Shown here: positions 26,758-35,879 of the stretch, piece by piece | Numbering within the stretch: position 1 is the stretch's first letter | Layout of the letters: each line of letters begins with the position of its first letter | Assembly (NCBI RefSeq): GCF_004320525.1 | Contig: NZ_SIHX01000003.1 | Span: forward strand, 496,001 to 560,000 | Direction of reading: 5' to 3' | DNA length: 64,000 nt | DNA from: Arthrobacter sp. S39 | GTDB lineage: Bacteria; Actinomycetota; Actinomycetes; Actinomycetales; Micrococcaceae | The notes under the pieces: generated by a model | Database searches by the model: none | The model's input: the letters and a program-made list of their open reading frames with translations, nothing else | What the model was told of the DNA's origin: nothing | Made by a program: the position numbers and the translations under genes

Positions 26758-28344
26758 ATGGACAACATCTCACGCAGATCCCTGATTTCCGCCGGCCTCG
26801 GGGCCGGGCTGGTCGCCGCCCTGCCGGGTGCCGCCGTCGCCGTTTCGACCGCGGACGACGCCGGTCTCCGCACCGATCCGTTCCTGCTCGGCATCGCCTC
26901 GGGCGAGCCGTGGCCGGACGGCTTTGTCATCTGGACGCGGCTGGCGCTGGATCCGATCGCGGAGGACGGCCTGGGCGGCATGCCTTCCCGCGACGTCGCG
27001 GTCGCCTGGGAAGTGGCCGAGGACGCCGGCATGCGCACCGTAGTAGCCCGCGGCGTCGAAACCGCCCGGATCGAAACCGGGCACTCGGTCCACGTGGAGC
27101 TCAAAGGCCTGCGCCCGGGGCGCGAGTACTTCTACCGGTTCCGCACCGGCCGGCACGTCAGTTCGGTGGGGCGCACGCTGACCAGCCCGGCGCCGCACGA
27201 GACGCCGGCGGCGCTGGCCATGGCGTTCGCCAGCTGCTCGCAGTACGAGCACGGCTACTTCACCGCCTATTCGCGGCTCGCCGAGGACCACCCGGACCTG
27301 GTGCTGCACCTCGGCGACTATATGTACGAGTACAAGAAGGGCAGCTACGTGATCGGCGGCGGCAACCCGCGCGACCACCAGGGCCCCGAGACCTCCAGCC
27401 TGGCCGGTTACCGGCAGCGGCACGCGCAGTACAAGTCCGACGCCGACCTGCAGGCCGCGCACGCGGTCGCGCCGTGGCTGGTGGTCTGGGATGACCACGA
27501 GGTGGACAACAACTGGGCGGACGAGGTCCCGGAAAACACGGATGCCGCCCAGCTGAACGACTCCACCGAGCGGTTCCGGCAGCGCCGTGCCGCGGCGTTC
27601 CAGGCGTACTACGAGAACATGCCGCTGCGGGCCTCGTCCGTGCCGGCCGGGTTCGACATGAAGATCTACCGGACCATCCAGTGGGGCCAGCTGGCCAACT
27701 TCCACATGATGGACACCCGGCAGTACCGTGACGACCAGCTCGCCGGGGACGGCTGGCGGAAGAACGTGGCGGAGCGCCTCGCCGAGGACCGCACCATCAC
27801 CGGCGCCGAGCAGGAGAAGTGGCTGCTGGACGGGTTCAGGAACTCAACCCAGCGCTGGGACGTCCTGGGCCAGCAGGTGTTCTTCGCCGAGCGGGACCGC
27901 GCCCAGGCCCTGGATGTTGACGACGTCTCCATGGACGGCTGGGACGGCTACGCCGCGTCGCGCCGCCGCATTACCCAGGGCTGGGTGGACGCGAACGTCC
28001 GCAACGCCGTGGTCCTCACCGGCGACGTGCACCGCAACTGGGCCAACGACCTCAAGGTGGACTACAAGGACCCGGCCTCCCCCGTGGTCGGCTCGGAACT
28101 GGTCTGCACGTCCATCACCTCCACCGGCAACGGCACCGGCTCCACCACGGACCCCACCATGGCCTGGAACCCGCACCTGAAGTTGTACAACGACAACCGC
28201 GGCTACGTAAACACCCGCATTACAAAGGATGCTTTGACCGCGGACTTCCGGACGCTGGACTACGTCACGACGCCGGGATCCCCCGTCAGCACGAAAGCCT
28301 CCTTCGCGATCCAGGACAGCGTGCCGGGTCTGCAGGCACGCTAA
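26758..28344 (+). CDS. phoD: Alkaline phosphatase D (PhoD-like), Tat-exported
   Basis: A 528-residue phosphatase. A twin-arginine signal (ISRRSLISAGLGAGLVAALPGAAVAV) is followed by the PhoD N-terminal domain (DPFLLGIASGEPWPDGFVIWTRLA). The metallophosphatase core shows FASCSQYEHGYFTAY, LHLGDYMYEY, VWDDHEVDNNW and VVLTGDVHRNW, which supply the metal ligands. PhoD releases phosphate from phosphodi- and monoesters outside the cell and needs Fe/Ca. It is divergent from the sigma-factor gene; a strong terminator follows. Confidence 0.95.
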   Translation: MDNISRRSLISAGLGAGLVAALPGAAVAVSTADDAGLRTDPFLLGIASGEPWPDGFVIWTRLALDPIAEDGLGGMPSRDVAVAWEVAEDAGMRTVVARGVETARIETGHSVHVELKGLRPGREYFYRFRTGRHVSSVGRTLTSPAPHETPAALAMAFASCSQYEHGYFTAYSRLAEDHPDLVLHLGDYMYEYKKGSYVIGGGNPRDHQGPETSSLAGYRQRHAQYKSDADLQAAHAVAPWLVVWDDHEVDNNWADEVPENTDAAQLNDSTERFRQRRAAAFQAYYENMPLRASSVPAGFDMKIYRTIQWGQLANFHMMDTRQYRDDQLAGDGWRKNVAERLAEDRTITGAEQEKWLLDGFRNSTQRWDVLGQQVFFAERDRAQALDVDDVSMDGWDGYAASRRRITQGWVDANVRNAVVLTGDVHRNWANDLKVDYKDPASPVVGSELVCTSITSTGNGTGSTTDPTMAWNPHLKLYNDNRGYVNTRITKDALTADFRTLDYVTTPGSPVSTKASFAIQDSVPGLQAR

Positions 28345-28367
28345 CCGAAGAACCCCTGCACCAAGGA

Positions 28368-28405
28368 GGCGGACGACGGCGGGCGCGAACCCGCCGTCGT
28401 CCGCC
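28368..28405 (+). terminator. Strong hairpin terminator after phoD
   Basis: A perfect 16-bp GC-rich stem (28368-28383 and 28390-28405) with a 6-base loop, 24 bases after the phoD stop. Only a weak T stretch follows. Confidence 0.8.
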
Positions 28406-28508
28406 CACTTTCCCGACGGGTTGTTGTGCCCATGGCCGGATACGGCGCAGGTGTGACAGCATTCCTTGTGGGCCGGTCACCGAGCCCGTCATCAGCAGTG
28501 GGGGGAAA

Positions 28509-29066
28509 ATGAACGGCCGAAGACAACCGCACCTGTCGCACCGCGCAGGGGCAGCCCTCATGATCCTCGGGACAACCCTCATGGCTGGCTGCACGGCACC
28601 GGAGGAGCCCAAAGCGGTGACAAGCAGCGCTCCGCCGGTCACCGTGGCCCCCGCGCCAGTGGCGGAAAGCTTCCCCGAATACGATGCCCTGCGTGCAGAG
28701 CTCATTGCGGCACTGGAAGCGAAGATGCCGGACATCAGCTGGACCATGGACAAGCCAGCCACGCTGGCCACGCTGAAGGACGGCAGATGCATGCTCTACC
28801 CGCAAACCATGAAGAGCAGCGCCGACGTAGTAGAGCCATCCAACCAGTTCGCTGACATTTTCGCCGCTGGTGATCCCGTTCTGACGAGGCACGGATTCCC
28901 TCCCTTCGATGGAACGGACGCAGTTCCCGGGGGGTGGGTGGTTGCCCGCAGCACGGACGCCGCCGGTGCCACCCTGACCATCGAATCAAAGAGCCCGGCC
29001 TACCTGCGCATCAGCGTCCCGGTGGACTCCCCCACGTGCAGCGCGGACGAGATCCCGCCAAGCTGA
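28509..29066 (+). CDS. Lipoprotein of unknown function
   Basis: A 185-residue protein with an Arg/His-containing N-region, a hydrophobic stretch and lipobox LMAGC (Cys near residue 27). The Thr/Pro/Ala linker leads to an alpha/beta domain with two cysteines (GRCMLYP, SPTCSADE). GGGGGGAAA precedes the ATG. Secreted, membrane-anchored. No family recognised. Confidence 0.75.
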   Translation: MNGRRQPHLSHRAGAALMILGTTLMAGCTAPEEPKAVTSSAPPVTVAPAPVAESFPEYDALRAELIAALEAKMPDISWTMDKPATLATLKDGRCMLYPQTMKSSADVVEPSNQFADIFAAGDPVLTRHGFPPFDGTDAVPGGWVVARSTDAAGATLTIESKSPAYLRISVPVDSPTCSADEIPPS

Positions 29067-29150
29067 CGGCGGCATTTTCTCCCGGAGCGCGGGAACGGCA
29101 GCATGCAAACAACCAGTGTGGCTTGAACATTATCTAAAGGGGGCGGGCGG

Positions 29151-30236
29151 ATGCCTGGAATTTATGGCGCCGACATTGAACAGTTGCGTGCACTCGCAAA
29201 AACGATGTCGCAGCATTCGGACAAGGTGAACTCGTTGTCCACGGAACTGGGCCAACTGCTTTCCCGGGCACCTTGGGACGGGCGTGACGCCGTCGCGTTC
29301 CGGGCCGCCTGGGACTCGGAACACCGGCCGGTGCTCAAGCGCGTTGCCGCGGAACTCCACAGCCAGGCACAGGAGCTGGCCCGCAATGCGGACCAGCAGG
29401 AGAAGGCCAGCACGGGAGCAACGGAGCCTGGGAGCTCAGGAAAGCCTGACTCGAACCCTCCCGGGGATCCGAGACCGTTGGACCCGGCCCGCCCCGACGT
29501 GGACGTGCCGGGCGATGTCCGCGAGGACCCGGACGCTGGCGATCCCCGCGATATCAAGCAGGGACAGATCGGCGACTGCTGGCTCCTGGCAGGCATAGGC
29601 TCCGTTGCCCAGACCCTGGAGCGGGACGGCAAACTTGATGAGTTCCTCGCCGAACACCTGAGCCCCGTGGGTGATCCGCCGACGCACTGGGTGGTAACCC
29701 TCTATGAAGACGGCAAGCCCGTGGAAGTCACCGTCGAGGCAAAGTCCACCGACGGCGGAGTCCGCGGTGCCGATGGCCAGCCGAACTGGCTGTCCATCTA
29801 CGAACGCGCCGCGGCGGAGCACCGGGGTGGTTCCTATGACGACATCGACGGCGGATTCAGCCACGATGCGATGGAGCTGATGACGGGTAGGTCCGCGGAC
29901 AGGGACGGCGAACTGGACCTGGCTGAGATCGAGGACAAGCTCGCCGGCGGCCAGGCTGTGTCCGTGGGCACCGAAGCTACCAAGGACGACGATTTTGACT
30001 GGGTCTGGGAGTCCGACGAAGTCAACCGCACCGATGTGGTTCCCAACCACGCCTACGTTGTTGTTGAGGTCAAAACCAACGACGACGGCGAGAAGGTAGT
30101 GGTTCTGGCCAACCCGTGGGGACCGGCCGGCGGCCGCATGGACGGCGACGACGACCTCAAGGCGGGCACGCTGGAACTGACCGAGGATGAGTACAAGGAA
30201 AACTTCGATTCCGTGTACTCCGTGGACACGAAGTAA
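29151..30236 (+). CDS. WXG-like / calpain-family (C2) cysteine protease fusion
   Basis: A 361-residue protein with two parts. Residues 1-90 form a WXG100-like helical hairpin (GADIEQLRALAKTMSQHSDKVNSLSTELGQ, W42-D-G44), the usual targeting domain of type VII (Esx) secretion. After a Pro/Asp linker comes a calpain-type papain-fold protease: QGQIGDCWLLAGIGS supplies Gln137 and Cys143, PNHAYVV supplies His300, and ANPWG supplies Asn321, so the triad is intact. EF-hand-like acidic stretches lie in between. It is followed after two bases by a small gene. A secreted protease effector or toxin is plausible. Confidence 0.85.
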   Translation: MPGIYGADIEQLRALAKTMSQHSDKVNSLSTELGQLLSRAPWDGRDAVAFRAAWDSEHRPVLKRVAAELHSQAQELARNADQQEKASTGATEPGSSGKPDSNPPGDPRPLDPARPDVDVPGDVREDPDAGDPRDIKQGQIGDCWLLAGIGSVAQTLERDGKLDEFLAEHLSPVGDPPTHWVVTLYEDGKPVEVTVEAKSTDGGVRGADGQPNWLSIYERAAAEHRGGSYDDIDGGFSHDAMELMTGRSADRDGELDLAEIEDKLAGGQAVSVGTEATKDDDFDWVWESDEVNRTDVVPNHAYVVVEVKTNDDGEKVVVLANPWGPAGGRMDGDDDLKAGTLELTEDEYKENFDSVYSVDTK

Positions 30237-30238
30237 GG

Positions 30239-30508
30239 ATGGCCGTGGAACAGCTTGTAACAGTTAAACAGGGCATGCAGCCCACGTTCGGCGGTGTCCA
30301 GGTGGGAATCGTCAAGATCGGCTTGGCTGATGGCGCCCCCGCAATCCAGGTGTGGATCCGGACCGCCGAGCAGGAGCGCAAGCAGGCCTTCCGGGAGGGC
30401 CACTCGGTGGCCCTGCCCGGCGCAGGAACCTTGCGGTTCGATTCCATCCGGCCAGCCGATGGCAGCACTGCAGCCTCGGCCGTCCTTGCTTACGACGCCC
30501 CGGACTGA
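30239..30508 (+). CDS. Small protein next to the calpain-like protease
   Basis: An 89-residue beta-rich protein (VTVKQGMQPTFGGVQVGIVKIGLADGAPAIQVWIRT...). It begins two bases after the protease stop with AAGTAAGG as ribosome site, so it is almost certainly cotranscribed. No signal peptide or TM. By place and size it could be an inhibitor/immunity protein, or a chaperone of the protease. That role is inferred from context only. Confidence 0.65.
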   Translation: MAVEQLVTVKQGMQPTFGGVQVGIVKIGLADGAPAIQVWIRTAEQERKQAFREGHSVALPGAGTLRFDSIRPADGSTAASAVLAYDAPD

Positions 30509-30568
30509 CCCCAGTCCTGGGACCTGCGCCCGCCCGGCGCCTCAGAGACTGAACACGCTTTATCAGAC

Positions 30569-30943
30569 TCAGTCCAGGACCGGCGTCGAGCGGCGCCCAG
30601 GCGAGAACATGAGTACTACGGCCGCGATCGTGATCAGGACGGCTACGCCAACCAGCAGCTTGATGCCTGCTGGCACGTCGACGAAGAACGCCGGCAGTGC
30701 GGTGAGGGTCATGATGATGATCGCGCCGGCCGCGACGCGGAGCGCGGCGCGGTTGCCCGTACGCCACGTGATGATCACGGCGACCAGGCCAACCAGGCCG
30801 AGCACGGCGTCGATGATGAGGATGCCGATAGGCGGGCCCTCCTGGCCGTCCGGGGTGGGGAACAGCACGCCCAGGACGTTCAGCGCGCTGTACAGGCCGG
30901 CCAGCACGAGGCCGACCTGCTGTCGTTTCGATGTGGTGTTCAT
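30569..30943 (-). CDS. Small four-TM membrane protein
   Basis: A 124-residue protein with four TM segments (about residues 10-26, 40-58, 65-85 and 92-112) and a basic C-terminus. The ATG at 30943 is chosen; an open frame to 31384 would run antisense through the response-regulator promoter and gene. It is divergent from the two-component system and may be its target. No family assigned. Confidence 0.7.
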   Translation of the reverse strand: MNTTSKRQQVGLVLAGLYSALNVLGVLFPTPDGQEGPPIGILIIDAVLGLVGLVAVIITWRTGNRAALRVAAGAIIIMTLTALPAFFVDVPAGIKLLVGVAVLITIAAVVLMFSPGRRSTPVLD

Positions 30944-31106
30944 GGTTTGCTCCTCGGATGGGTCGGATGAAGTGGACCACTCCAGTGTCGGCCCGCGCCG
31001 CTTCCCTGAACGAGGGACGGCCTGCCTCTCCATTTTCCCGCGTATCCCGGGTGAAAGGGAGGAAGTTCCCGGATCAACCCGGAGCGGACGCGCCCATAAT
31101 GGGTTC

Positions 31107-31748
31107 ATGAACCTCAGGGTGCTGATCGCGGACGACCATCCTGTCGTCCGCGGCGGGCTCCGGGCGCTGATCGAGACCCTGGAAGGACTCGAGGTGGCCG
31201 GCGAGGCAGGCGACGGCGAGACCGCCGTGCGGGAGGCCCAACTCCTGCGGCCCGACGTCGTGCTTATGGACGTCCGGATGCCCGGTCTCGACGGTGTGGA
31301 GGCCACCCGCCGGATCCGTGCGTCGGTGCCTGAGACGGCCGTGCTTATGCTGACCATGTACGACGACGACGCGACCGTCTTCACCGCGATGCAGGCCGGA
31401 GCCCGTGGCTACCTGCTCAAGGGGGCCGGGCAGGAAGAGATCGTCGCGGCCATCCGCGCGGTCGTCACCGGGCAGGCGATCTTCGGGCCGGGCGTGGCGG
31501 CACGCATACTGGGCTACTTCACTGCACCACCCACACCACGGCCCACCCCCTTCCCGGAGCTCACCGCGCGCGAGCGCGAGATTCTCGACCTGCTCGCGTC
31601 CGGACGGCGTACGACGGCGATCGCGGAGGCGCTGTTCCTCTCCCCCAAGACGGTCAGCAACCACCTGACCAGCATCTTCGCCAAGCTCGAGGTGCTGGAC
31701 CGGGCCGCCGCGATCATCCGCGCCCGTGAAGGCGGGCTCGGCACGTGA
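31107..31748 (+). CDS. NarL/LuxR-type response regulator
   Basis: A 213-residue response regulator: a receiver domain with phosphoacceptor Asp55 (VVLMDVRMPG), acidic DD near residues 9-10 and Lys in YLLKGA. The C-terminal LuxR HTH reads LTAREREILDLLASGRRTTAIAEALFLSPKTVSNHLTSIFAKL. The ATG at 31107 gives the normal start MNLRVLIADDHPVVRGG, although the frame is open far upstream. It overlaps the histidine kinase gene by 4 bp. Confidence 0.95.
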   Translation: MNLRVLIADDHPVVRGGLRALIETLEGLEVAGEAGDGETAVREAQLLRPDVVLMDVRMPGLDGVEATRRIRASVPETAVLMLTMYDDDATVFTAMQAGARGYLLKGAGQEEIVAAIRAVVTGQAIFGPGVAARILGYFTAPPTPRPTPFPELTAREREILDLLASGRRTTAIAEALFLSPKTVSNHLTSIFAKLEVLDRAAAIIRAREGGLGT

Positions 31749-33490
31749 CCGCCTCTCCTGCACTGCTCGCGCTGGCCGCCCTTGGGTTGAGCGCGGCCAT
31801 CAGCGGGTTGGCGCTGCTCGGCGTGCGCCGGGTCCGGCCCAGCGCCGTACTCATGGTGTTCGCAGGACTGGCCACCATCGTGGGGACCGTTCTGGAAGCG
31901 ACGGGCGGAGCCTACGCGTCCTTGGCATTCATTATCGGCGGCATGTTGCTGGCGCCGCTCGCACTGACCGCGTACCCGGCGATCACCTGGCGTCACCCGG
32001 TGGACTTCGTCTCGCTGGTCGTGATCGGAGGCTCGGGCGTCCTGGCGGTGGTCTGGGCAGGGAGCGAAGCGGCAGTGTTGACGATGGTCCTGGTCATCGC
32101 CTGTGCCCTGATCGCGCACACCTGGTGGAAAATCGAACGCGCCACGGGCCGCGACCGGTGGGCCCTCAACTGGATGGCGCTCGCGGGTTCACTGGTGGGG
32201 ATAACCATGTTCATCACCCCGTTCATGCCGCTGGGCACAGTCGGAGAGGTGATTGCCTACCTCGCCATGAGCACCGTCGCACCGGCCCTGTACATCGGGG
32301 TCCGCCGGCCCGAGGTGGTCGATGTCAGGGGTCTGATGGTGCGATCCGTGGTTTTTGTGACCGCGGTTGTCGGCTACGTGGCCCTCTTCATGACCCTCGA
32401 GTCTCTGGTCGAAATCCTGGGCGGCCGCGTCCCGGCTCCGGGCACGCTGGCGATCATCGGCGCCGTCGCGGCGACAACCTTCCATCCGCTGCAGGTCGTT
32501 CTGCGCGCCGTTGTCGACGAGCTCCTCTTCGGCACGCGTCCGGACCCGCTGGGGGCGGCCACCCGGGTCGTCGGCCACATCGGTGACGACCCGGTGCTCG
32601 CACTGCGGGCGATTCGCGAGGCGCTGGTCCTCCCGTACTCTGCGCTCCGCCTGGACGGGAAGACCGTCGCCGAGTCCGGGGCAGAGGTCACCCACACCCG
32701 GACCCTCGCGCTCGCCCTGGGCCCGGACCGGACCGGAGAGCTCGCAGTGGGGCTGCGGCCCGGTGACCTGACGCTGTCCGCGGGCGACAGCCACGTGCTC
32801 AGCCTCGTCGCGCCGCTGCTGGCCCAGACCCTGCGCGCCCGGGCACTGGCCGACGAACTGCGGGAGTCACGTGGCCAGGCCATCACCGCCATCGCGGAGG
32901 AACGCCGTCGGCTGCGCCGCGACCTCCACGACGGCCTCGGCGCCCGGCTGTCCGGGATCGCGTTCACGTCGGACGCCTTGCGTAATACCCTGCGCAGCGA
33001 CCCTTCCGGAGCAGAGGACCTGCTGCGGACCCTGCGCCAGGAGACAGTGACCGCGCTTGAGGACATCCGTGGACTGGTCTACGCGATGCGGCCACCTGCT
33101 CTCGACGAGCTCGGTCTCGTCACCGCCCTGCGGCAGCAGGCACTGGCCCTGCGAACTCCTGACGGGACACCACTGCGGGTCGATCTGCGCGCAGACAGGC
33201 TGGAGGCGCTTCCCGCGGCCGTCGAGGTGGCGGTCTACCGCATCGTCATCGAGGCGCTGACCAACGTGGCCAGGCACGCCAAGTCGACCAACGCGACGGT
33301 CAGCCTCGCACTCCGTGCGGAGGCCCTCGAGATCGAGATCACCGACGACGGGAGCACCGGTACGCCGTGGCAGGCCGGCGTCGGCATCGCCTCCATGGGA
33401 GAGCGGGCGGCCGAGCTCGGCGGCACGCTCTCCGCCAAGGGCACCCCCCGGGGCGGCCGAGTGTATGCAGTGCTACCAATCCCGCCGTGA
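31745..33490 (+). CDS. Sensor histidine kinase (HisKA_3)
   Basis: A 581-residue kinase. About six TM helices fill the first 240 residues; then come a GAF-like region and the HisKA_3 dimerisation domain with EERRRLRRDLHDGLGARLSGIAF, the phosphorylated residue being His395. The HATPase domain (ALTNVARHAKSTN, DDGSTG, GVGIASMGERAAELGGTL) closes the protein. A GTG start overlaps the stop of the response regulator, its cognate partner. The signal is unknown, though the membrane part suggests an envelope cue. Confidence 0.94.
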   Translation: MTASPALLALAALGLSAAISGLALLGVRRVRPSAVLMVFAGLATIVGTVLEATGGAYASLAFIIGGMLLAPLALTAYPAITWRHPVDFVSLVVIGGSGVLAVVWAGSEAAVLTMVLVIACALIAHTWWKIERATGRDRWALNWMALAGSLVGITMFITPFMPLGTVGEVIAYLAMSTVAPALYIGVRRPEVVDVRGLMVRSVVFVTAVVGYVALFMTLESLVEILGGRVPAPGTLAIIGAVAATTFHPLQVVLRAVVDELLFGTRPDPLGAATRVVGHIGDDPVLALRAIREALVLPYSALRLDGKTVAESGAEVTHTRTLALALGPDRTGELAVGLRPGDLTLSAGDSHVLSLVAPLLAQTLRARALADELRESRGQAITAIAEERRRLRRDLHDGLGARLSGIAFTSDALRNTLRSDPSGAEDLLRTLRQETVTALEDIRGLVYAMRPPALDELGLVTALRQQALALRTPDGTPLRVDLRADRLEALPAAVEVAVYRIVIEALTNVARHAKSTNATVSLALRAEALEIEITDDGSTGTPWQAGVGIASMGERAAELGGTLSAKGTPRGGRVYAVLPIPP

Positions 33491-33548
33491 CACCATGCGG
33501 CATATTGGTTGGTGTCGGCGGCCAAACAGCCATGGTCCGTCCGAGGCA

Positions 33549-34430
33549 TTACCTTCCCTGGACTGCGGCTTCGAGGACCTGCTGCAGGCCTGTGACGGGA
33601 ATGTCGGGGAATTCCGCCCGCGAGGGTTCCCACTCGAAGCCGGCGGCTCCCGTTTCCTCCAGGATCCCGGCCCGTGCGACTCGGGCGAGGAAGGGTGAGA
33701 AGGGCTTCGCTGCGACAGACAGGACGCGCTCGGCCGCGACCGGGATCCGCTGGACTGACCCGTGGCCGGCCCGGCTGAGCAGCGCCTCCGCCAACTCGTT
33801 GGCTGTGAGTGTCAGCGAACCCCATTCGAGGACACGGTTCCGCAGCGCAGGGTCCGTGAGCGCACGGACCACAAGGGCGGCTGCGTCCCGGACAGATGTG
33901 AAGGTGACCGGGGCAGACCCGGAACCGAACACCAGCACCTTGCCCTTGGACTCGAGCGGGGCGGTCATGGTCTCAAGCCGCTGCTCAAGGAGCGACCCGA
34001 TCCTGATGATCGTCCACTCCATGCCGGATGTGCGGACGGACTCCTCGGCCGCGGCCTTGCAGCGCAGGAAGTCGATGGGTCCGTCAGGGGCGGCACCGTG
34101 CATGGACATCATGACCAGGTGCTCCACTCCGGCGGCTGCCGCCGCACGGACGAGCCGGATGGCGCCGTCCCGGTCCACGGTGCGTGGATCGGAGTCCTTG
34201 ATGCCAAACCCGGAGGCCGCGAACACTACCGCGTTGCAGCCAGACACCGCTTCCCGGCAGTCCGCTTCGGAGGCGAGGTCACCGCGCAGGAGCTCGACGC
34301 CGTCGCCCGCCGTATCGGGGAAGGGCTGGGAAGAGCCGCGGGCCATGACGCGGACCGGATGCCCGGCGTCCACAAGCAGGGGAACCAGCGCGCGGCCAAG
34401 CCGGCCCGTACCGCCCACCACGAGGATCAT
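33549..34430 (-). CDS. NmrA/SDR-like NAD(P)-binding protein
   Basis: A 293-residue atypical short-chain dehydrogenase. The Rossmann motif is MILVVGGTGRLGRALVPLLVDAGHPVRVMAR at the N-terminus, followed by VELLRGDLASEADCREAVSGCNAVVFAASG. It lacks the YxxxK of classic SDRs, as NmrA/NAD(P)H-binding proteins do. It is downstream of and overlaps by 4 bp a SnoaL-like gene, with a TetR gene divergent, so it is probably part of a TetR-controlled redox/stress pair. Confidence 0.88.
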   Translation of the reverse strand: MILVVGGTGRLGRALVPLLVDAGHPVRVMARGSSQPFPDTAGDGVELLRGDLASEADCREAVSGCNAVVFAASGFGIKDSDPRTVDRDGAIRLVRAAAAAGVEHLVMMSMHGAAPDGPIDFLRCKAAAEESVRTSGMEWTIIRIGSLLEQRLETMTAPLESKGKVLVFGSGSAPVTFTSVRDAAALVVRALTDPALRNRVLEWGSLTLTANELAEALLSRAGHGSVQRIPVAAERVLSVAAKPFSPFLARVARAGILEETGAAGFEWEPSRAEFPDIPVTGLQQVLEAAVQGR

Positions 34431-34879
34431 GACCGGTCACCGCTTCCTGCTGCCCCGCGGACGGCCATGGCCACCGCAGCGTTTACGTCCCCGGACTCGC
34501 GCTCCACCGGTTCGAGGTAGAAGTGCGCCGCAGCGATCCTGTCATCACGGACGGTGAAGATGGCCACCCCCGCGGACTGCGTTACCGAGCCATCAGGCCG
34601 GGTACCCCTATTGCTCCATTCCATCCAAACCTTGTTGCCGGCTCCCGTCGTCGCGTCGTGCACGGTGAGTCTCAAATCCGGAAGCCCGGCGAAGAGCGCG
34701 GCCCAGTTCTTTTGCACCTGCGCGGAGCCCGTGAAACCGCGGGCAGGGTGGGCGGGGGTGGTGTTCTGATAGTCCTCGGCGAACTCTGCCACCATCGCCT
34801 CGAGATCGTGGCGGTTCGCGGCGGCCATCATGCGCCGCACCGGACCCTCGGGAAGGCGATCGATTCCTGAAGCGTCCAT
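34427..34879 (-). CDS. SnoaL-like/NTF2-fold protein
   Basis: A 150-residue NTF2-fold protein: AANRHDLEAMVAEFAEDYQNTTPAHPARGFTGSAQVQKNWAALFAGLPDLRLTVHD is the typical SnoaL-like core. Such proteins are small enzymes or ligand binders of polyketide-cyclase type. It starts the SDR operon (4-bp overlap) and is divergent from TetR. Confidence 0.87.
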   Translation of the reverse strand: MDASGIDRLPEGPVRRMMAAANRHDLEAMVAEFAEDYQNTTPAHPARGFTGSAQVQKNWAALFAGLPDLRLTVHDATTGAGNKVWMEWSNRGTRPDGSVTQSAGVAIFTVRDDRIAAAHFYLEPVERESGDVNAAVAMAVRGAAGSGDRS

Positions 34880-34935
34880 GATTTGCTCCTCTATTTATCC
34901 GTCGCGGGTGGACGGGGACGCTGGTATGCTAAATT

Positions 34936-34965
34936 TGATACAGTCAGCTGTAATTAACTGATACA
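34936..34965. promoter_or_regulatory. Putative TetR operator region
   Basis: TGATACA occurs twice (34936-34942 and 34959-34965, 23 bases apart) around an imperfect palindrome (TCAG...CTGA). It lies in an A/T-rich intergenic stretch between the SnoaL-SDR operon and the divergent TetR gene. Binding is inferred. Confidence 0.45.
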
Positions 34966-34980
34966 AGGAGTCTAAGCCTC

Positions 34981-35658
34981 GTGGGATCCGTGGTCAATGA
35001 ATCGCATGGCCGGGCTTCCCGCCCTCGCGCCTACGACGCCCGGCGTCGCCAGGAGGCAGCTGAAGAGGCGAGGATGTTGGTTCTCACGCGGTCGCGCGAG
35101 CTGTTCCTGACGGGTGGATATGGCCGGACCACCATTGCCGCGATCGCCCGGGCTGCCGGGGTCTCAAAGGAGTCCGTGTACAAGGGCTTCGGCGGAAAGC
35201 CGGGGCTGGTGCGGGCAATCTATGAGCAGAGCCTGCTCGGAGCCGGCGGCCCACCCGCTGAGGAACGGTCGGACCACGCGCAAACCACCGTTACCGACCC
35301 CCGTGAACTCATGGAGCGGCTCGGCCGGTTCACCACCGAAGTCAGTCCGCTCGGCTCCCCAATCTTCCTTCTCATTCGGGACGCCGCCGCCAGCGGGGAT
35401 CCGGACATGGCCGCGCTCCTGCTCGACGTCGACGACGCGCGGTATCGCCGGATGCTGCACAACGCGCGGCAGGTCCTCGCCCGGGGGTTCCTGAGGGCGG
35501 ACCTGACAGAGGAGGAGGTAGCCGACGTTATGTTCACCTGCACCTCGGCTGAGCTCTACGAAAACCTTGTTCTCAAGCGCGGCTGGACCGCGGACCGCTA
35601 CGGCCGCTTTATCGCCAGAACGCTGGCAGCGAACCTCCTGCCCGAGCCTCCGGCCTAA
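34981..35658 (+). CDS. TetR-family transcriptional regulator
   Basis: A 225-residue regulator with an N-terminal HTH (GGYGRTTIAAIARAAGVSKESVYKGFGGKPGLVRAIYEQ) and a helical ligand-binding C-terminal domain. It starts at GTG, with AAGGAG about a dozen bases upstream; a second GTG at 34990 is possible. It probably represses the divergent SnoaL-SDR pair and itself. Confidence 0.92.
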   Translation: MGSVVNESHGRASRPRAYDARRRQEAAEEARMLVLTRSRELFLTGGYGRTTIAAIARAAGVSKESVYKGFGGKPGLVRAIYEQSLLGAGGPPAEERSDHAQTTVTDPRELMERLGRFTTEVSPLGSPIFLLIRDAAASGDPDMAALLLDVDDARYRRMLHNARQVLARGFLRADLTEEEVADVMFTCTSAELYENLVLKRGWTADRYGRFIARTLAANLLPEPPA

Positions 35659-35733
35659 GCCCCGGGCACCCCCCACCCACCCCCGGAGTCCCTTTTCGGT
35701 AGGTGGTGAAGTCCTTCCCCACCACGGCGGCGT

Positions 35734-35756
35734 GGCGGCCATCTCGGCTGGCCGCC
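35734..35756 (+). terminator. Weak hairpin terminator after the TetR gene
   Basis: An 8-bp stem (GGCGGCCA with TGGCCGCC) and a 7-base loop, followed by a CCTT-type run rather than a true T tract. It lies in the 221-base gap before the hemerythrin gene. Nothing else was recognised in that gap. Confidence 0.45.
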
Positions 35757-35879
35757 CCTTCGCTGTTGTTCAGTCAGCCGTGGCGGGCCTCCGACCATTG
35801 TGCGGCATGAAGGCCCGGCGATACGATGCTGCCGGGGAGAGGTCCTCGTCTCGCACGTCGACCGTTAGGGGCCAATCTA

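Noticed and set aside
30294..31106. Extended response-regulator frame
   Set aside because: Upstream residues are low-complexity and antisense to a membrane gene; MNLRVLIADDHP at 31107 is the normal receiver-domain start.
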